Assembly: GCA_905178155.1 (NCBI GenBank) | Contig: CAJINV010000004.1 | Coordinates: 2,626,228 to 2,690,227, forward strand | Direction of reading: 5' to 3' | Origin: Amoebophrya sp. A120 | Lineage: Eukaryota > Sar > Dinophyceae > Syndiniales > Amoebophryaceae | Length of the DNA: 64,000 nucleotides | Shown: positions 44,301 through 53,522 of the stretch, in pieces | Numbering within the stretch: position 1 is the stretch's first letter | How the letters are laid out: the number at the start of each line of letters is the position of its first letter | Made by a program: the position numbers and the translations under genes | The notes under the pieces: model-generated | What the model saw: the letters and a program-made list of their open reading frames with translations, nothing else | Databases searched by the model: none | Told to the model about the DNA's origin: nothing

Positions 44301-45330
44301 TCTTATTATTTGTTGTTGATGTAGTTGATGTTTTCGTGGTAGCATAATTTTCAGCATTTTTTTTCCCGTCACTTTTATCTCCTTCTGGGAAAAATCCGCC
44401 TGCTTTCGCATTTTTACTGCTGTTGACGCCTTGATGTTCTTGCGGCTCGTTGTTCCTCGTCTCTCCGTTAGAAGAATCCTCCAGTTCGATAACCTCGACC
44501 GCAGTACTAGCAAGAGCAGCAACTGAAGCAGCGGGGGCGTGGTACGACGACCCGGACTTGCTTTTTATCTCCCTCCTGTCCAAGGTACTATCCCTCCGTG
44601 GCGGTCGTTGAAAACGGGCAGGACTGTCTCGGGTTGGCGCGTGGTCCTGTAACCCACCTGCAACTGGTGGCGCAGCAGCAGCAGCAGCAGCAGTGGCAGC
44701 AGCAGAGGATGATCGTGTAGTCCTTTCGCTTGCGCCACCAGGAACAGGATGCACCAGCTCTTCGTCTGCAGCTACATCAGGCATTTGTGCCTTATTTCGT
44801 CTTTGCGGCGTCGGCCTCCAATTTGTTGTCTTGCGCAGGACGTTCGAAAGAATCGTGTTCTTCTTCTTGGGATGAACAAGAACATCAACTGCAGCGGGCT
44901 GCGCACCACTAGCTTGTGGGGGTACTACTCTGTGCTGGTGTCGTCCTAGCTCCTGTGCATGCAGCATTTGGGGTCGTCCTTCTCCTCGCGCAGCTGCCAT
45001 TCCAGAAGTTCTTGTGTTAGCATCCACCTTTGGCTTATTTTCCTGGTGGCTCTTCGTTAAGAATGGGTTGATGTTGGGTACCGCGTGAAGATTGTTCTGC
45101 TTCTGGCCACGAGCAGCCGCGGCGCTGTTCATCTCCCCTGGCGCTTGCTGTCCGTGTCCGACGACCTTCTTCCGCCTCTTCCTGGGCGGTTGATGCACCT
45201 TCTCATCCTCGCTCTCTGTCCAGTCGTCCACAATGGAGTCCTGCGTCGCGGGGCCGCGAACCTCCTGCACCTCGTTCTTGGAGGAAGAATCGACGGCGTT
45301 TTTCGTGCTGCGGTCGTTTAACGTCGTCAT
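41305..45330 (-). CDS. AlkB-type 2-oxoglutarate/Fe(II) dioxygenase with GRF zinc finger
   Basis: AlkB enzymes remove alkyl groups from DNA or RNA bases by oxidation; GRF fingers bind single-stranded nucleic acid. Exons 45330-43692, 43429-43102, 42899-42853, 42689-42558, 42235-42165, 41929-41728 and 41612-41305, joined at six introners, give about 900 residues. The first 400 or so residues are low-complexity (Lys/Arg clusters such as RKRRKKV, poly-Ala, poly-Ser). The catalytic domain follows: NWYRDGKDNVGPHQDS supplies the Fe-binding His and Asp, IASLSLGAGREF is typical of the fold, FTHSIPKM supplies the second His, and RVNYTFRME holds the 2-oxoglutarate Arg. The GRF finger is assembled across three exons: PNCDCGRPCNL, NGTNFGKYLYRCN and CKFVKCAEW. 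The tail is charged and Gln-rich. All junctions hold the frame when element plus one TSD are removed. Probably nuclear, from its basic clusters. Confidence 0.9.
41613..41727. mobile_element. Introner, family P
   Basis: 115 bp; arms TATCCACAAAAAAAGACTC and inverted partner, with CATCCCCATCC and GGATGGGGATG inside. Perfect TSD TGTCG. In the AlkB gene. Confidence 0.91.
41930..42164. mobile_element. Introner, family E (E4)
   Basis: 235 bp; arms TATGGTGTTCTCAAGTGTTA and inverted partner ending GAACGCCATA. Perfect TSD TGCAC. Splits the GRF finger of the AlkB gene. Confidence 0.92.
42236..42557. mobile_element. Introner, family D (D3)
   Basis: 322 bp; arms TATTGTGAGGAAAAATCCC and inverted partner. 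Perfect TSD TCCAC. Splits the GRF finger of the AlkB gene. Confidence 0.93.
42690..42852. mobile_element. Introner, family B (B9)
   Basis: 163 bp, family-B arms, TSD TTTTT. In the AlkB gene; leaves a 47-base exon between itself and B10. Confidence 0.9.
42900..43101. mobile_element. Introner, family B (B10), diverged
   Basis: 202 bp; arms TATGCATTGCAAAAGTAC and a worn inverted copy. Flanks AGGCG/GGGCA match at three of five. Excision joins APLPFLFAAKMDE in the AlkB gene. Confidence 0.83.
43430..43691. mobile_element. Introner, family C (C3)
   Basis: 262 bp; arms GAGTAAAAACTACGTCCCC and inverted partner. Perfect TSD CAAGT. Separates the disordered N-terminus region from the catalytic core in the AlkB gene. 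Confidence 0.91.
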
Positions 45331-46244
45331 TCTGACCTGCTACACCTATCTAGAAAAGGGAAAAGAAGCAGAATTAGAGCTGTAGTTCTAGTTGGGCGGT
45401 TAAAATATAGTATGATCATGCATCATGATGCCGAGTCGGGTGGGACAACAATACTTGCGTGCTCGTGCTATCACGATGTAGTTTTAGTAGCGTACTAGAA
45501 CTTGAAATTGAATTTGATGAAATCACTATAATCATAAAACAACTTTTGTGTATTTTCGGGCCAGCAGGGTTGGGTGGGAGGATGAAACAGCAAGACCAAA
45601 GCTCGCACGTCTATCGACGCTTTGTGGGAGGGCGGGTTTTGTTGCACTGATGATGAGCCTGTGCGAGACTTTCTTCAACGAGGATGAGGACAACACGACC
45701 AGAAACACCGTCTTTCTGTTCGTCGAGTAGGCTAGCGATGGCTAGTACTGTGTGTCTGCGTGTTAATGAATTCCAATTCGATGAGATATTATCATTACGA
45801 AAAGAAACGTCACTGACAAACTAGATCTCGTCCAGCTCTGTGTCGCTCAGGGTTGTCGAGGAAGTTGATGTGTGAGTTTGGTTTAGTTAGAATTCTAGCA
45901 CAGCGAAATCTAGTTTTACAACTCGCGGTCGAGCCTGGGTTTTCTTTGCATCTCGGTACGACGTTTTTCTGGTTTTTTCCAGGAAAAAAAGACAGAACAC
46001 GTGGGAACGAAAGCGAATCGGGGGCAATGCATTGACTGAAAGTCTCGCAGTCGAGAAGGTGTTTCTGCTTCCTTTTTGCGCAAATTGTGTCGCGTTGTTT
46101 TGTTTACTCCACTTGCCTTTCAGCATTTCAAGATTCCGCTTTGTTTGGTGTGGGTGTCGTGTGAAGGTCAGCAGGGTTCTTTTGCTTCTTTATCCTTTCC
46201 TCAAATCAGGACCACCCACACGGCTGCTGCAGTCGCTAGTACCG
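45331..46244. other. Intergenic spacer, no gene seen
   Basis: Spacer between the AlkB start and eIF5A stop. No supported features. Confidence 0.5.
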
Positions 46245-47428
46245 CTAAAGCACCTCCACGATTTTTTCTTGACCCAGAATACCTATTGCGACGATTTTCA
46301 CCTCATCGCCCGCCTCAAACTTTTTCAGCAATTCCTGCGCCACCTCGTCCGGTAGCCCGGTCTCGGTATTTTTCGGCAGATTGAGGTCGTCCTTGGGCTC
46401 GCCGCTGGCGGTCTATGGATTGCAAAAGTGTCTGGGTCTGGAAGATCGCCAGACTTGTCATGCAGGTTTTCCATGACCCATGAGGTCTGGTATGTAGGAC
46501 ATAGCATGACAGATTTTGCGAGACCTTTCTAATGCCTATCCTGCATGAGAGCCTGCCTCTCGATTAGGTCAAAAGTGCACAACTCGTGGCAATCATGCAA
46601 CACAGTTTTTTGCCTGATCCAGATTTAGCATGACAAGTTGCAATCATCCAGAGGACCCAGACATATATGCATTTGATACGGTCAGACAGGATACGATCTC
46701 CCCGTCGATGTTATCCCGCGAAAAAAGTGTTTCACTGTGACGATTTTGCAAAATGCGCATCACAAGTTTGTTACACATGACACTAAAAATTTGTCATGCG
46801 CGCTTCCGCCCAAGGGAAAACGTTCTTGAAAATCCAACGCTTTGCAGGTGTAGCAAGACAAGTCGTTCTGTGTTGCATTTTCTGCATCACAAGTTCACAG
46901 TGAAACAGTTTTTTTTTGCGATAAATGTCCATGACGGTGTACTCTTCTTTCGTCACGGCGGGTACCTGGAGGTGTAAGTAGATAAATGTCCCTTGTTCAT
47001 CGTCGAATAAATAAGCTATCAGTTCTGATGATTTATCATGTAAAAAAACGCTGCACGGAGGTGCAGCGTCGATCATGTCTGTCATCGTCATTCAACACCG
47101 TGCGTTCACAAAATTGTTTTTGTCCTCACGACGGGAGTACAAAGCAAAAGCAAAAGACTTTCTCTTGTTGTGCGAGAGAAAAAGAACATGTTTCCCCCTA
47201 TACCTGGACTTGCGAGGCGGACCCGGCTGTTAAGTTCAGTGTGTCTTCGTACTTTTTCCCCGTGAAAACGTGGGTGCCTACTATGTGTAGTCTGTCGTTC
47301 CCCTTCACCGTCGCTTTGGGTTTCTGGTTCAGCTCCACTATCTTGCAGGGCTGGCCTTTGATCATCACGTAACCCGGTTTTTTCAATGAGGACGCGCTCA
47401 TCGTCGGAATGTCGTCGGCGTCCGGCAT
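46245..47428 (-). CDS. Translation factor eIF5A-like protein with unusual hypusine loop
   Basis: eIF5A promotes peptide-bond formation and termination on ribosomes and normally carries hypusine on one Lys. Exons 47428-47204, 46965-46924, 46711-46679 and 46413-46245 give 153 codons including stop, the normal family length. The N-terminal SH3-like domain reads GYVMIKGQPCKIVE then HIVGTHVFTGKKYED; the OB-fold part reads VPAVTKEEYTVMDIDGE, then PKDDLNLPKN and ends QEKIVEVL. Between KIVE and HIVG, where the family has a Gly-Lys-His-Gly hypusination loop, this protein has LNQKPKATVKGNDRL, so the His and both glycines that the modifying enzyme needs are not conserved. It may be an unmodified paralogue. 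The first intron (47203-46966) is GT-AG; the other two are introners. Confidence 0.87.
46414..46678. mobile_element. Introner, family A (A13)
   Basis: 265 bp, family-A arms, perfect TSD CGGTC. In the eIF5A-like gene; excision joins CLTASGEPKDD. Confidence 0.92.
46712..46923. mobile_element. Introner, family G (G3)
   Basis: 212 bp; arms CGAAAAAAGTGTTTCACTGT and inverted partner. TSD GATGT/AATGT, four of five. In the eIF5A-like gene; excision joins VMDIDGEIV. Confidence 0.9.
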
Positions 47429-48291
47429 TTTGGTAGCAGTTTTTTGGCAGGGTACGTAGTACGACGCTGGAAATAGTATCTATGAGGGGCGTTGAAGGTG
47501 GCCGTGGGGATAGTAGAAAGGTAGATCGGAGAAAACAAGTGCGGTTGAACTACAGAAAATGTAATTGTCGCCTAAACGTAAACAAACCACATACCATACC
47601 TATCAATGTCCCACCTAGACTTACATTTACAACTGGCTGCTCAGCAAAGTAGTTCCCGGTGACATTTCTTTTGCCAAATGTTGACGTACATACAGCCAAT
47701 AATATGCTAGAGCTTTGACATCCTCGCCACTAATATTGATGACAACTCGTACGCATCTTTGCTATATAGAGTCGATTTTCACGACGTGGAAAAAGACTGA
47801 TCCAGCGATCTACTGCTACCGAATCTTTGACTTTTGATCGCGCTCGCCACTGGTTGATCATTCAACACTTTTATCGGATCTACTTCGTGGTCGGGTTTGT
47901 GCCAAAATCGAGATCAAGTAGTGATAGATTCTACTCAGTCCATCTTTATTTCATAAACAGCATGGCAAATGCGATTCGATCACGAGGAGCGTCAGGACAA
48001 AGGACCTTTTGCGTCAGGGACATACAATTGAAGGCACGAACAGCCCCTGCTAACAAAATACTAATATCATTTTCCTGGTGCTTAATGTAAACGGCTGTGG
48101 TAGAGTTGAGTTTCACTTTCACTTGCATGCTGCACCTCATCAAGAAGATTCATGTCCGCACACTCCTTCACTTCTTTTACGCAAAAAATGTAGACACAGA
48201 CATCAGGATTCACCAAAAATTCATCGTCCGCATCAACATGATCGAGGGTCGTCAGTCACAATGAGGAGCAACACCAGGAAATGAATTGTAT
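47429..48291. other. Intergenic spacer, no gene seen
   Basis: Spacer between eIF5A and the fasciclin-domain gene. No supported features. Confidence 0.5.
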
Positions 48292-51258
48292 CTATGAACT
48301 GGTAAACACACCGTCAATCTCGTGAATGATCCCGTTCCAACAGCGCACGGTTCGCACGATGTTGCAGCTCCGGTTCCCCACGGCGACCTTCCGGTCCAGG
48401 CCGTAAAAGTACTGGTCCTCGAGGCAGTGCTTCACAAACACGTCGAGTTTTTTTATCCTATGTAAAAACGTCCCCACCCCATAGTTGTAATGCAAATGCG
48501 CAATTACAGGAACATTTGTAATGCGCATCTCCATTACGGGCATTTCCGATCGTGTTTTGGACTTTGTAGTGCTGTAAACCGGATGGCAAGCTAGCTTTCT
48601 CATGCGGCTGCCCTTGCTAACAAGCACTACACTGCAGATGGGAACTTGTCATGCACAACGCCCAAAGCTTGGAGATTTGTGTTGCAGATAGAGCAACTTG
48701 ACTATGGGGCGGGGACGTTTTCGCTCAGGATATTTTTCCGGGGATTTTCCAACGTCCGCAGTTCTGCCCCGCCGAACGTGCTCTCGTTGATGCCGTAGGG
48801 GAGATGCCGGCGAAACCGGCCCTCCAGCAGCGCGTACTGCACTTCGCTCGCGGACTGGTTCGCGACCAGCTGGTAGGGGTCGATTTGGGGCTGTTCTGAC
48901 TGCTCGGTCTGTGCGAGTGCACAACTCACCCTCCCCCTCATTTGTAATGCAAAATCCCATCAAATCCAATTGCTGCCTTGTCCTTGTGGCGCTGCTTGCA
49001 TTACAAAGTCTGCAAACCCAAGCGCATGCAGCACTGCACTCAACGCGTGAGCTTGTAATGCGCAGCATCCACAAGTATTGGTCTTTGTGTTGCTGTTCAT
49101 GCCATAGAAATGAGTGGGAGGAGCGGGACTTGTGCACTCTCATACGGTCGTGTGTAGTCCACGTGCCCGCAGGGGTCCGCCGCCTCCACCCGGTGCACCT
49201 ATTTGTCCTGCAGCTGGACCGCCTGGTTCTTCTTGCAGCTCTCCTGGTGCAACAACATCTCCACCTGCCAGCCCCATTTTTTCCCTTGCCATCTGCTCCG
49301 TCTGCTCGCTGATGCTGGCCCGCTGCATGGATTCCGTTAACAGGTTCTTTTGCACCGACGACAGCTCTGTACTGGGGATCTGACCCACGTACTCCGGTAA
49401 CCGGTACCCGGTGCGTGCCGTGCGAAAGTGTATCAAATACAAACACGTCTGGATCTGGAAGATTGATGCGAGATTTGTCATGTTAGTCTGGCATCATGTT
49501 CATGACTCTGCGCCCTGTATTGTGTGGCCACCAAGTAGAGGTCCGCTTGCCGGTAATGCAAATGCGCAGCTTCTCATGCGAAATACGCAGCACAGACGCA
49601 CAAAAAAACTTGTCATGCTTGGCGGCGCATTGCAGAGCACTTATTGCTCCTCACGGACTTGCATCACAAGTTTCCAGACCCAGACACATTTGCATTTGAT
49701 AAAGTGCTTCTCGTAGCAATCCTCTATGTAGCCGTCCATCAGCGCGCGCTCGGGGTAGACGTACGAAACCGGCTCCGAAGAGAGACACTGAAACGTCGCG
49801 TGATCATCGTGGCCACCACTGCGAGAGTCGTCTCCAAAGTAGTTGTTTTTGTTGAGCGCAAGAAGCTGTTCTTTTTGTCCATCGAAGAACGAGCTGGAGT
49901 TGTCTTCGTGCTCCTCCTATCCAGTGCAAACATGTCTGGGCCCGGAGTAAACTCATGATGCTGAGTGGAAAAATCATGAGCAGGATGCCACAAGTGACGG
50001 CTCGGCGTGACAAGATTCTGGGTTCTTGCTAGGTGTCGTCTAATATCCAGCATGACAAACTTCTGCGTTTTTGCATGACAGAAATAAGCCGTGGCTCTTT
50101 GGTACTAACCTACATGATAGACTTGAGAATCAGGTCCGGACCCGGAGCTGACCATGCTAGCAGAGCATGACAAACTTCCATCCTTCCAGACCACCCAAAC
50201 ATATTTCCGATGCATACCTCCTGCATCCGCTTCTCCCGTTTCAGATCCTCTAAATAGTTCAGAAGTGCAAGTTTCTTCCGTGCGGCCTTCTGCGTCTTCG
50301 GGTTCGGGTCAGTTAGCTCGTTTTCGAGTTCCTGATCCTGGGATCGCTGTTCGGCGTAATAATCTCCCCACCAGCGTCGATTTTTGCCTTGTTTGTCGCT
50401 CGGTAAGTTAAAGTTTCTATTCCCCAACGCAGGACCATCGTTGTCAGTCGCAGAAATTGATGCGGCCCCATTCTCCGCCAAGGTCGCGACGGCGTTGTAC
50501 GAGTTCACCAGCTCTGGAATGTCGAACTTTCCCAACACGAGGTGTCGCTTCAGAAATCGCAGCAACAAATCCGGGTTGTCGCGCATGGTCTGCCACGAAT
50601 TTTTCCCAATTTTCGCAATCGCCTCGTTATTGGGCACAAACATCGTGAACGGACCGCTGGTAGAAATCAAATTCAGCAATCTACTCGTGCAGGCAATTCT
50701 ATTTCCTGGTCCTGCGCCTTCGGCGTCACCGATCCCAACTCTTCCGCGAAAGTTTCCGTCGTAGGAGCCGTCTTCACGTGGTTCACCCTCTAATCCCAAA
50801 ATAGGAGAAGAACTGTTATCAAGCCCGTCATGATCATCATGTGAGAAAACTAAATCCTCCAGCCGGCCGTGTTCCAGAAACTTTTTCTCCCGCCTCTGCT
50901 TCGTCCGAAAGTCCACCTCGTTGGTGAGCAGTTTCCCCTTGGACAGCAAATTGTACCAAAGCGAACACCGCTTCACTTTCGCCGTCGCGTTCACAATCGT
51001 GTCGCGCCGGCTGATGTCGTGCACGTGCTGGTAGTAGGCCAGCGCGTTGTGCTTGGCGTTCGGCGTGTTGTGGTGAAAGCCCTTGTAGACCGCACCGCGC
51101 TCCTGCCGTGGCGTGTAGTTTTTCGTGAAGCGCCCATTACACTGCGCCGGACAGACCTTGGCGTTACTGTTCCCCCCGTTACTGTGGTTGTGGCCCATAC
51201 CACGCAAAATCTTCGAGAAACGAAAGATGCCGCCGAAGCAGCCCGTGGCTTCTGACAT
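48292..51258 (-). CDS. Fasciclin (FAS1)-domain protein
   Basis: FAS1 domains mediate adhesion in secreted or surface proteins. Exons 51258-50217, 49917-49702, 49430-49145, 48909-48733 and 48453-48292, joined at four introners, give exactly 621 codons. The start ATG at 51258 (MSEATGCFGG) shows no signal peptide. The N-terminal 200 residues are basic and His/Asn-rich. The FAS1 H1-type block is GPFTMFVPNNEAIAKI followed by LLLRFLKRHLVLGKFDIPEL. The H2-type closing block is at the very C-terminus: CNIVRTVRCWNGIIHEIDGV. About 300 residues, acidic and Gln/Asn-rich, separate the two blocks, so this is either one FAS1 domain with a huge insertion or an incomplete pair. No GPI signal is visible. Confidence 0.85.
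48454..48732. mobile_element. Introner, family C (C4)
   Basis: 279 bp; arms GTAAAAACGTCCCCACCCCA and inverted partner. TSD TTTTT. In the fasciclin-domain gene. Confidence 0.92.
48910..49144. mobile_element. Introner, family F (F3)
   Basis: 235 bp; arms TGTGCGAGTGCACAACTC and inverted partner. Perfect TSD CGGTC. In the fasciclin-domain gene. Confidence 0.91.
49431..49701. mobile_element. Introner, family A (A14)
   Basis: 271 bp, family-A arms with small changes, perfect TSD AAGTG. In the fasciclin-domain gene. Confidence 0.91.
49918..50216. mobile_element. Introner, family A (A15), diverged
   Basis: 299 bp; arms contain TGTCTGGGCCCGGA and TTCCAGACCACCCAAACA. Perfect TSD CCTCC. In the fasciclin-domain gene. 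Confidence 0.88.
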
Positions 51259-51329
51259 ATTTGAGGTTTCTATAGAGAAGCGATTATGTTTATCATTATA
51301 GTTGATTAATATATTTATATAAGGCAAAC

Positions 51330-51772
51330 TTTGGGGCCGGAGAGGGTACGGTAGAGGTTGGGGAGAGGTTTCGTAGAGGTTAGACAGAGGGTCGGAGAGG
51401 TAAAGTAGAGGGTCGACAAAAACAAGAGGGTCGGGGAGAGGTAAAGGGAGAGGGTACGGAGAGGGTCGGGAGAGGGTGCGCAGTATAGGGACCCGTATAG
51501 CGGCGCTATACGCGCGCAGAGGGTCGGTAGAGGTTGAGTAGAGGTCAAATAGAGGGTGGGGGGAGAGGGTGTAGAGGGTCGGAGAGGTTCCACAATATAG
51601 GGCGACCCTCTAAGCGACCCTCTACCGCGACCCCCTCCGGGAGCCTCTATTTTACCTCTCGGCGGACCCTCTCGGGACCTCTTGGACCCTCTCCCGGACC
51701 CTCTCCGAACCTCTCCCGGACCCTCTCCGAACCTCTCCCGGACCCTCTCCGGGACCCTCTACCAGAACCGCC
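51330..51772. repeat. Inverted purine/pyrimidine minisatellite
   Basis: From about 51330 to 51595 the plus strand is purine-rich with repeats of GAGAGGGTCGG and GAGAGGTAAA type. From about 51600 to 51772 it switches to the complementary pyrimidine form (CCCTCTCCGAACCTCTCCCGGA). The two halves could pair into a very long hairpin or form triplex DNA. Lies just upstream of the fasciclin-domain gene start. Confidence 0.8.
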
Positions 51773-53280
51773 CGCACAGTGAAGCTCGCCCGCCTGCGCG
51801 CAGTGCCTGTGTCTTAGAATAAGAATAAACAAAGCTAGGGCCTAAAAGTTAAGGTCTCCTCTGCAAGTTTTTCTTTTTTGACTCCAGGGCATACCAGGGC
51901 GGCAGTTCAAAGTGCATGCGCCGCTCTGCGTCCCCCGGGGGGGGCGCGGCGCCACGCCTTAACGTAGGCGGCCACCTAGGGTGGCCGCAACTTCACACAG
52001 TGCCCGCGCGCGGGCGCCAGGTGTCGCGTCTTTGTAGCGTCGCGAAAGTGGTTGCGACCAAAGTAGCGAAAGTTTTTCTCTGCCCGTTGTCTCCCGGCGC
52101 AAGCATAGCGCATTAGCCTTCGCAAGCACATGCAAGCCCCGCCGCGTGCTCGCTGCCTAACAGGATTCCAGCTCGCCACCTTTTAGATGCGGCATTCCTC
52201 CTGTTCAGGGTGCACACCTGCAACAAACTCCCCCTCCAAGAAAGGCCAACAACCTCCGGCCCCGGGCGCTGCTTTTTTCGGAAACAAAGAACGCAGGCCG
52301 CGGAGGTATCGCTGCGTGTGTGCGCTGCGCTTTCTGGGCCAACCCCGTCAGACCGGCGCGGCCCCGCCTGCTTTTTTGGCTGTGCAGCGGCGCGCCACCC
52401 TTGGCATTGCCTTCCCCGTTGGAACACCTCCCCCGAACAGCCTCCCTCCCCGGCGGCCTCCGCCGGGGGTTGGCTGGTTTATTTGATAAACTAAAAAGAC
52501 TAAAGACGACGGCAAAGCGGGACTATCAATCTGCAGCAAACAAAAACACGCCGAGTTGCCAAAATATAAACGGAAAAACATGAGACGGAGAGGGGAGGAG
52601 CTTCATCTGACGTGGAACGCATACACAACAAAAGGAATACAAAAAGGAAAAGGACAATGTTGGCCGCTGTTGCAAATGAGAAAGCCGAGGAGCTGCAGAA
52701 TGACGCTCACTCTCGACAGCAACCAGGTGATGGTGCCGTAGCAGACGCCCAGAGTGAGATGCGGTTGACGTGACTAAATCTGCAAACTACTAACCGTTGT
52801 GGTAGCTTTCTGCTGCAGTCTTCGTCACCAACGTAGAAACGAGGACGAACAGATACAACTAATAGAGCATCTACATCGGCATCGCACAAGCAGACCATCT
52901 TTTCGGTAGGGACCGATTTCGCACACGACGTAGCAGTAGCACATGTTCTTGCACAGCCACACAATCTGAAAACGATTAGGATTACGTCGAACACGAGGAC
53001 CTAGGAGGAAGAGTTGATGTACTAGATCCGGCGGAAAATAACAATGCGTGTCGCATTGGCAGCGTGAGCGTCGGACTCGGAGCGCCCCACCCAACTTTGT
53101 TCATGACTGAGACTGAAAAGATGTAAACCAATCTGATCGAGGAACAGGTTCTTGTCTCTTCTATTTCAGTAGGCTTCTCTACTTCTTCCGCCGTTCCCTA
53201 AGTCTTGATCTTCTACACTCTCAGCGGGACTTGATCTTCTACACTCTCAGCTATTGACTCGGAGCTGATGACGTGGCTGC
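51773..53280. other. GC-rich spacer, no gene supported
   Basis: The first 700 bases are GC-rich with overlapping frames on both strands. A 22-bp tandem duplication (CTTGATCTTCTACACTCTCA) lies near 53204-53250. No coding signal I trust. Confidence 0.45.
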
Positions 53281-53344
53281 TGGTGTAGTGGAGGATTTTC
53301 AATTTTCACGCTTTGTATCTGAAGACTCGGCGGCCGCGCTCGAA

Positions 53345-53495
53345 CCACTCAGCCGCAGCCCTAGCGTTAGCCTCAGCCCTAGGCTTAGCCTCAGCCGCAG
53401 CCAGAGCCTCGGCCATAGCGTTAGCCCCAGCCTTAGCCTCGGCCCGAGCTTTAGCCTCTGCCCTAGCCTTAGCAGTAGCCTTAATCTTCGGAATT
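53345..53495. repeat. GCC(T)TAGCC-type hexamer repeat
   Basis: Imperfect repeats of six-base units such as GCCTTAGCC, GCCCTAGCC and GCCTCAGCC. On the minus strand it reads as an Ala/Lys/Glu run, but this follows from the repeat. Confidence 0.65.
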
Positions 53496-53522
53496 GCGGC
53501 GATCCACATCCCTTGGATTGGG

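Noticed and set aside
52187-52494. Pro/Arg-rich plus-strand frames
   Set aside because: GC-rich sequence with several overlapping frames and no supporting motif.
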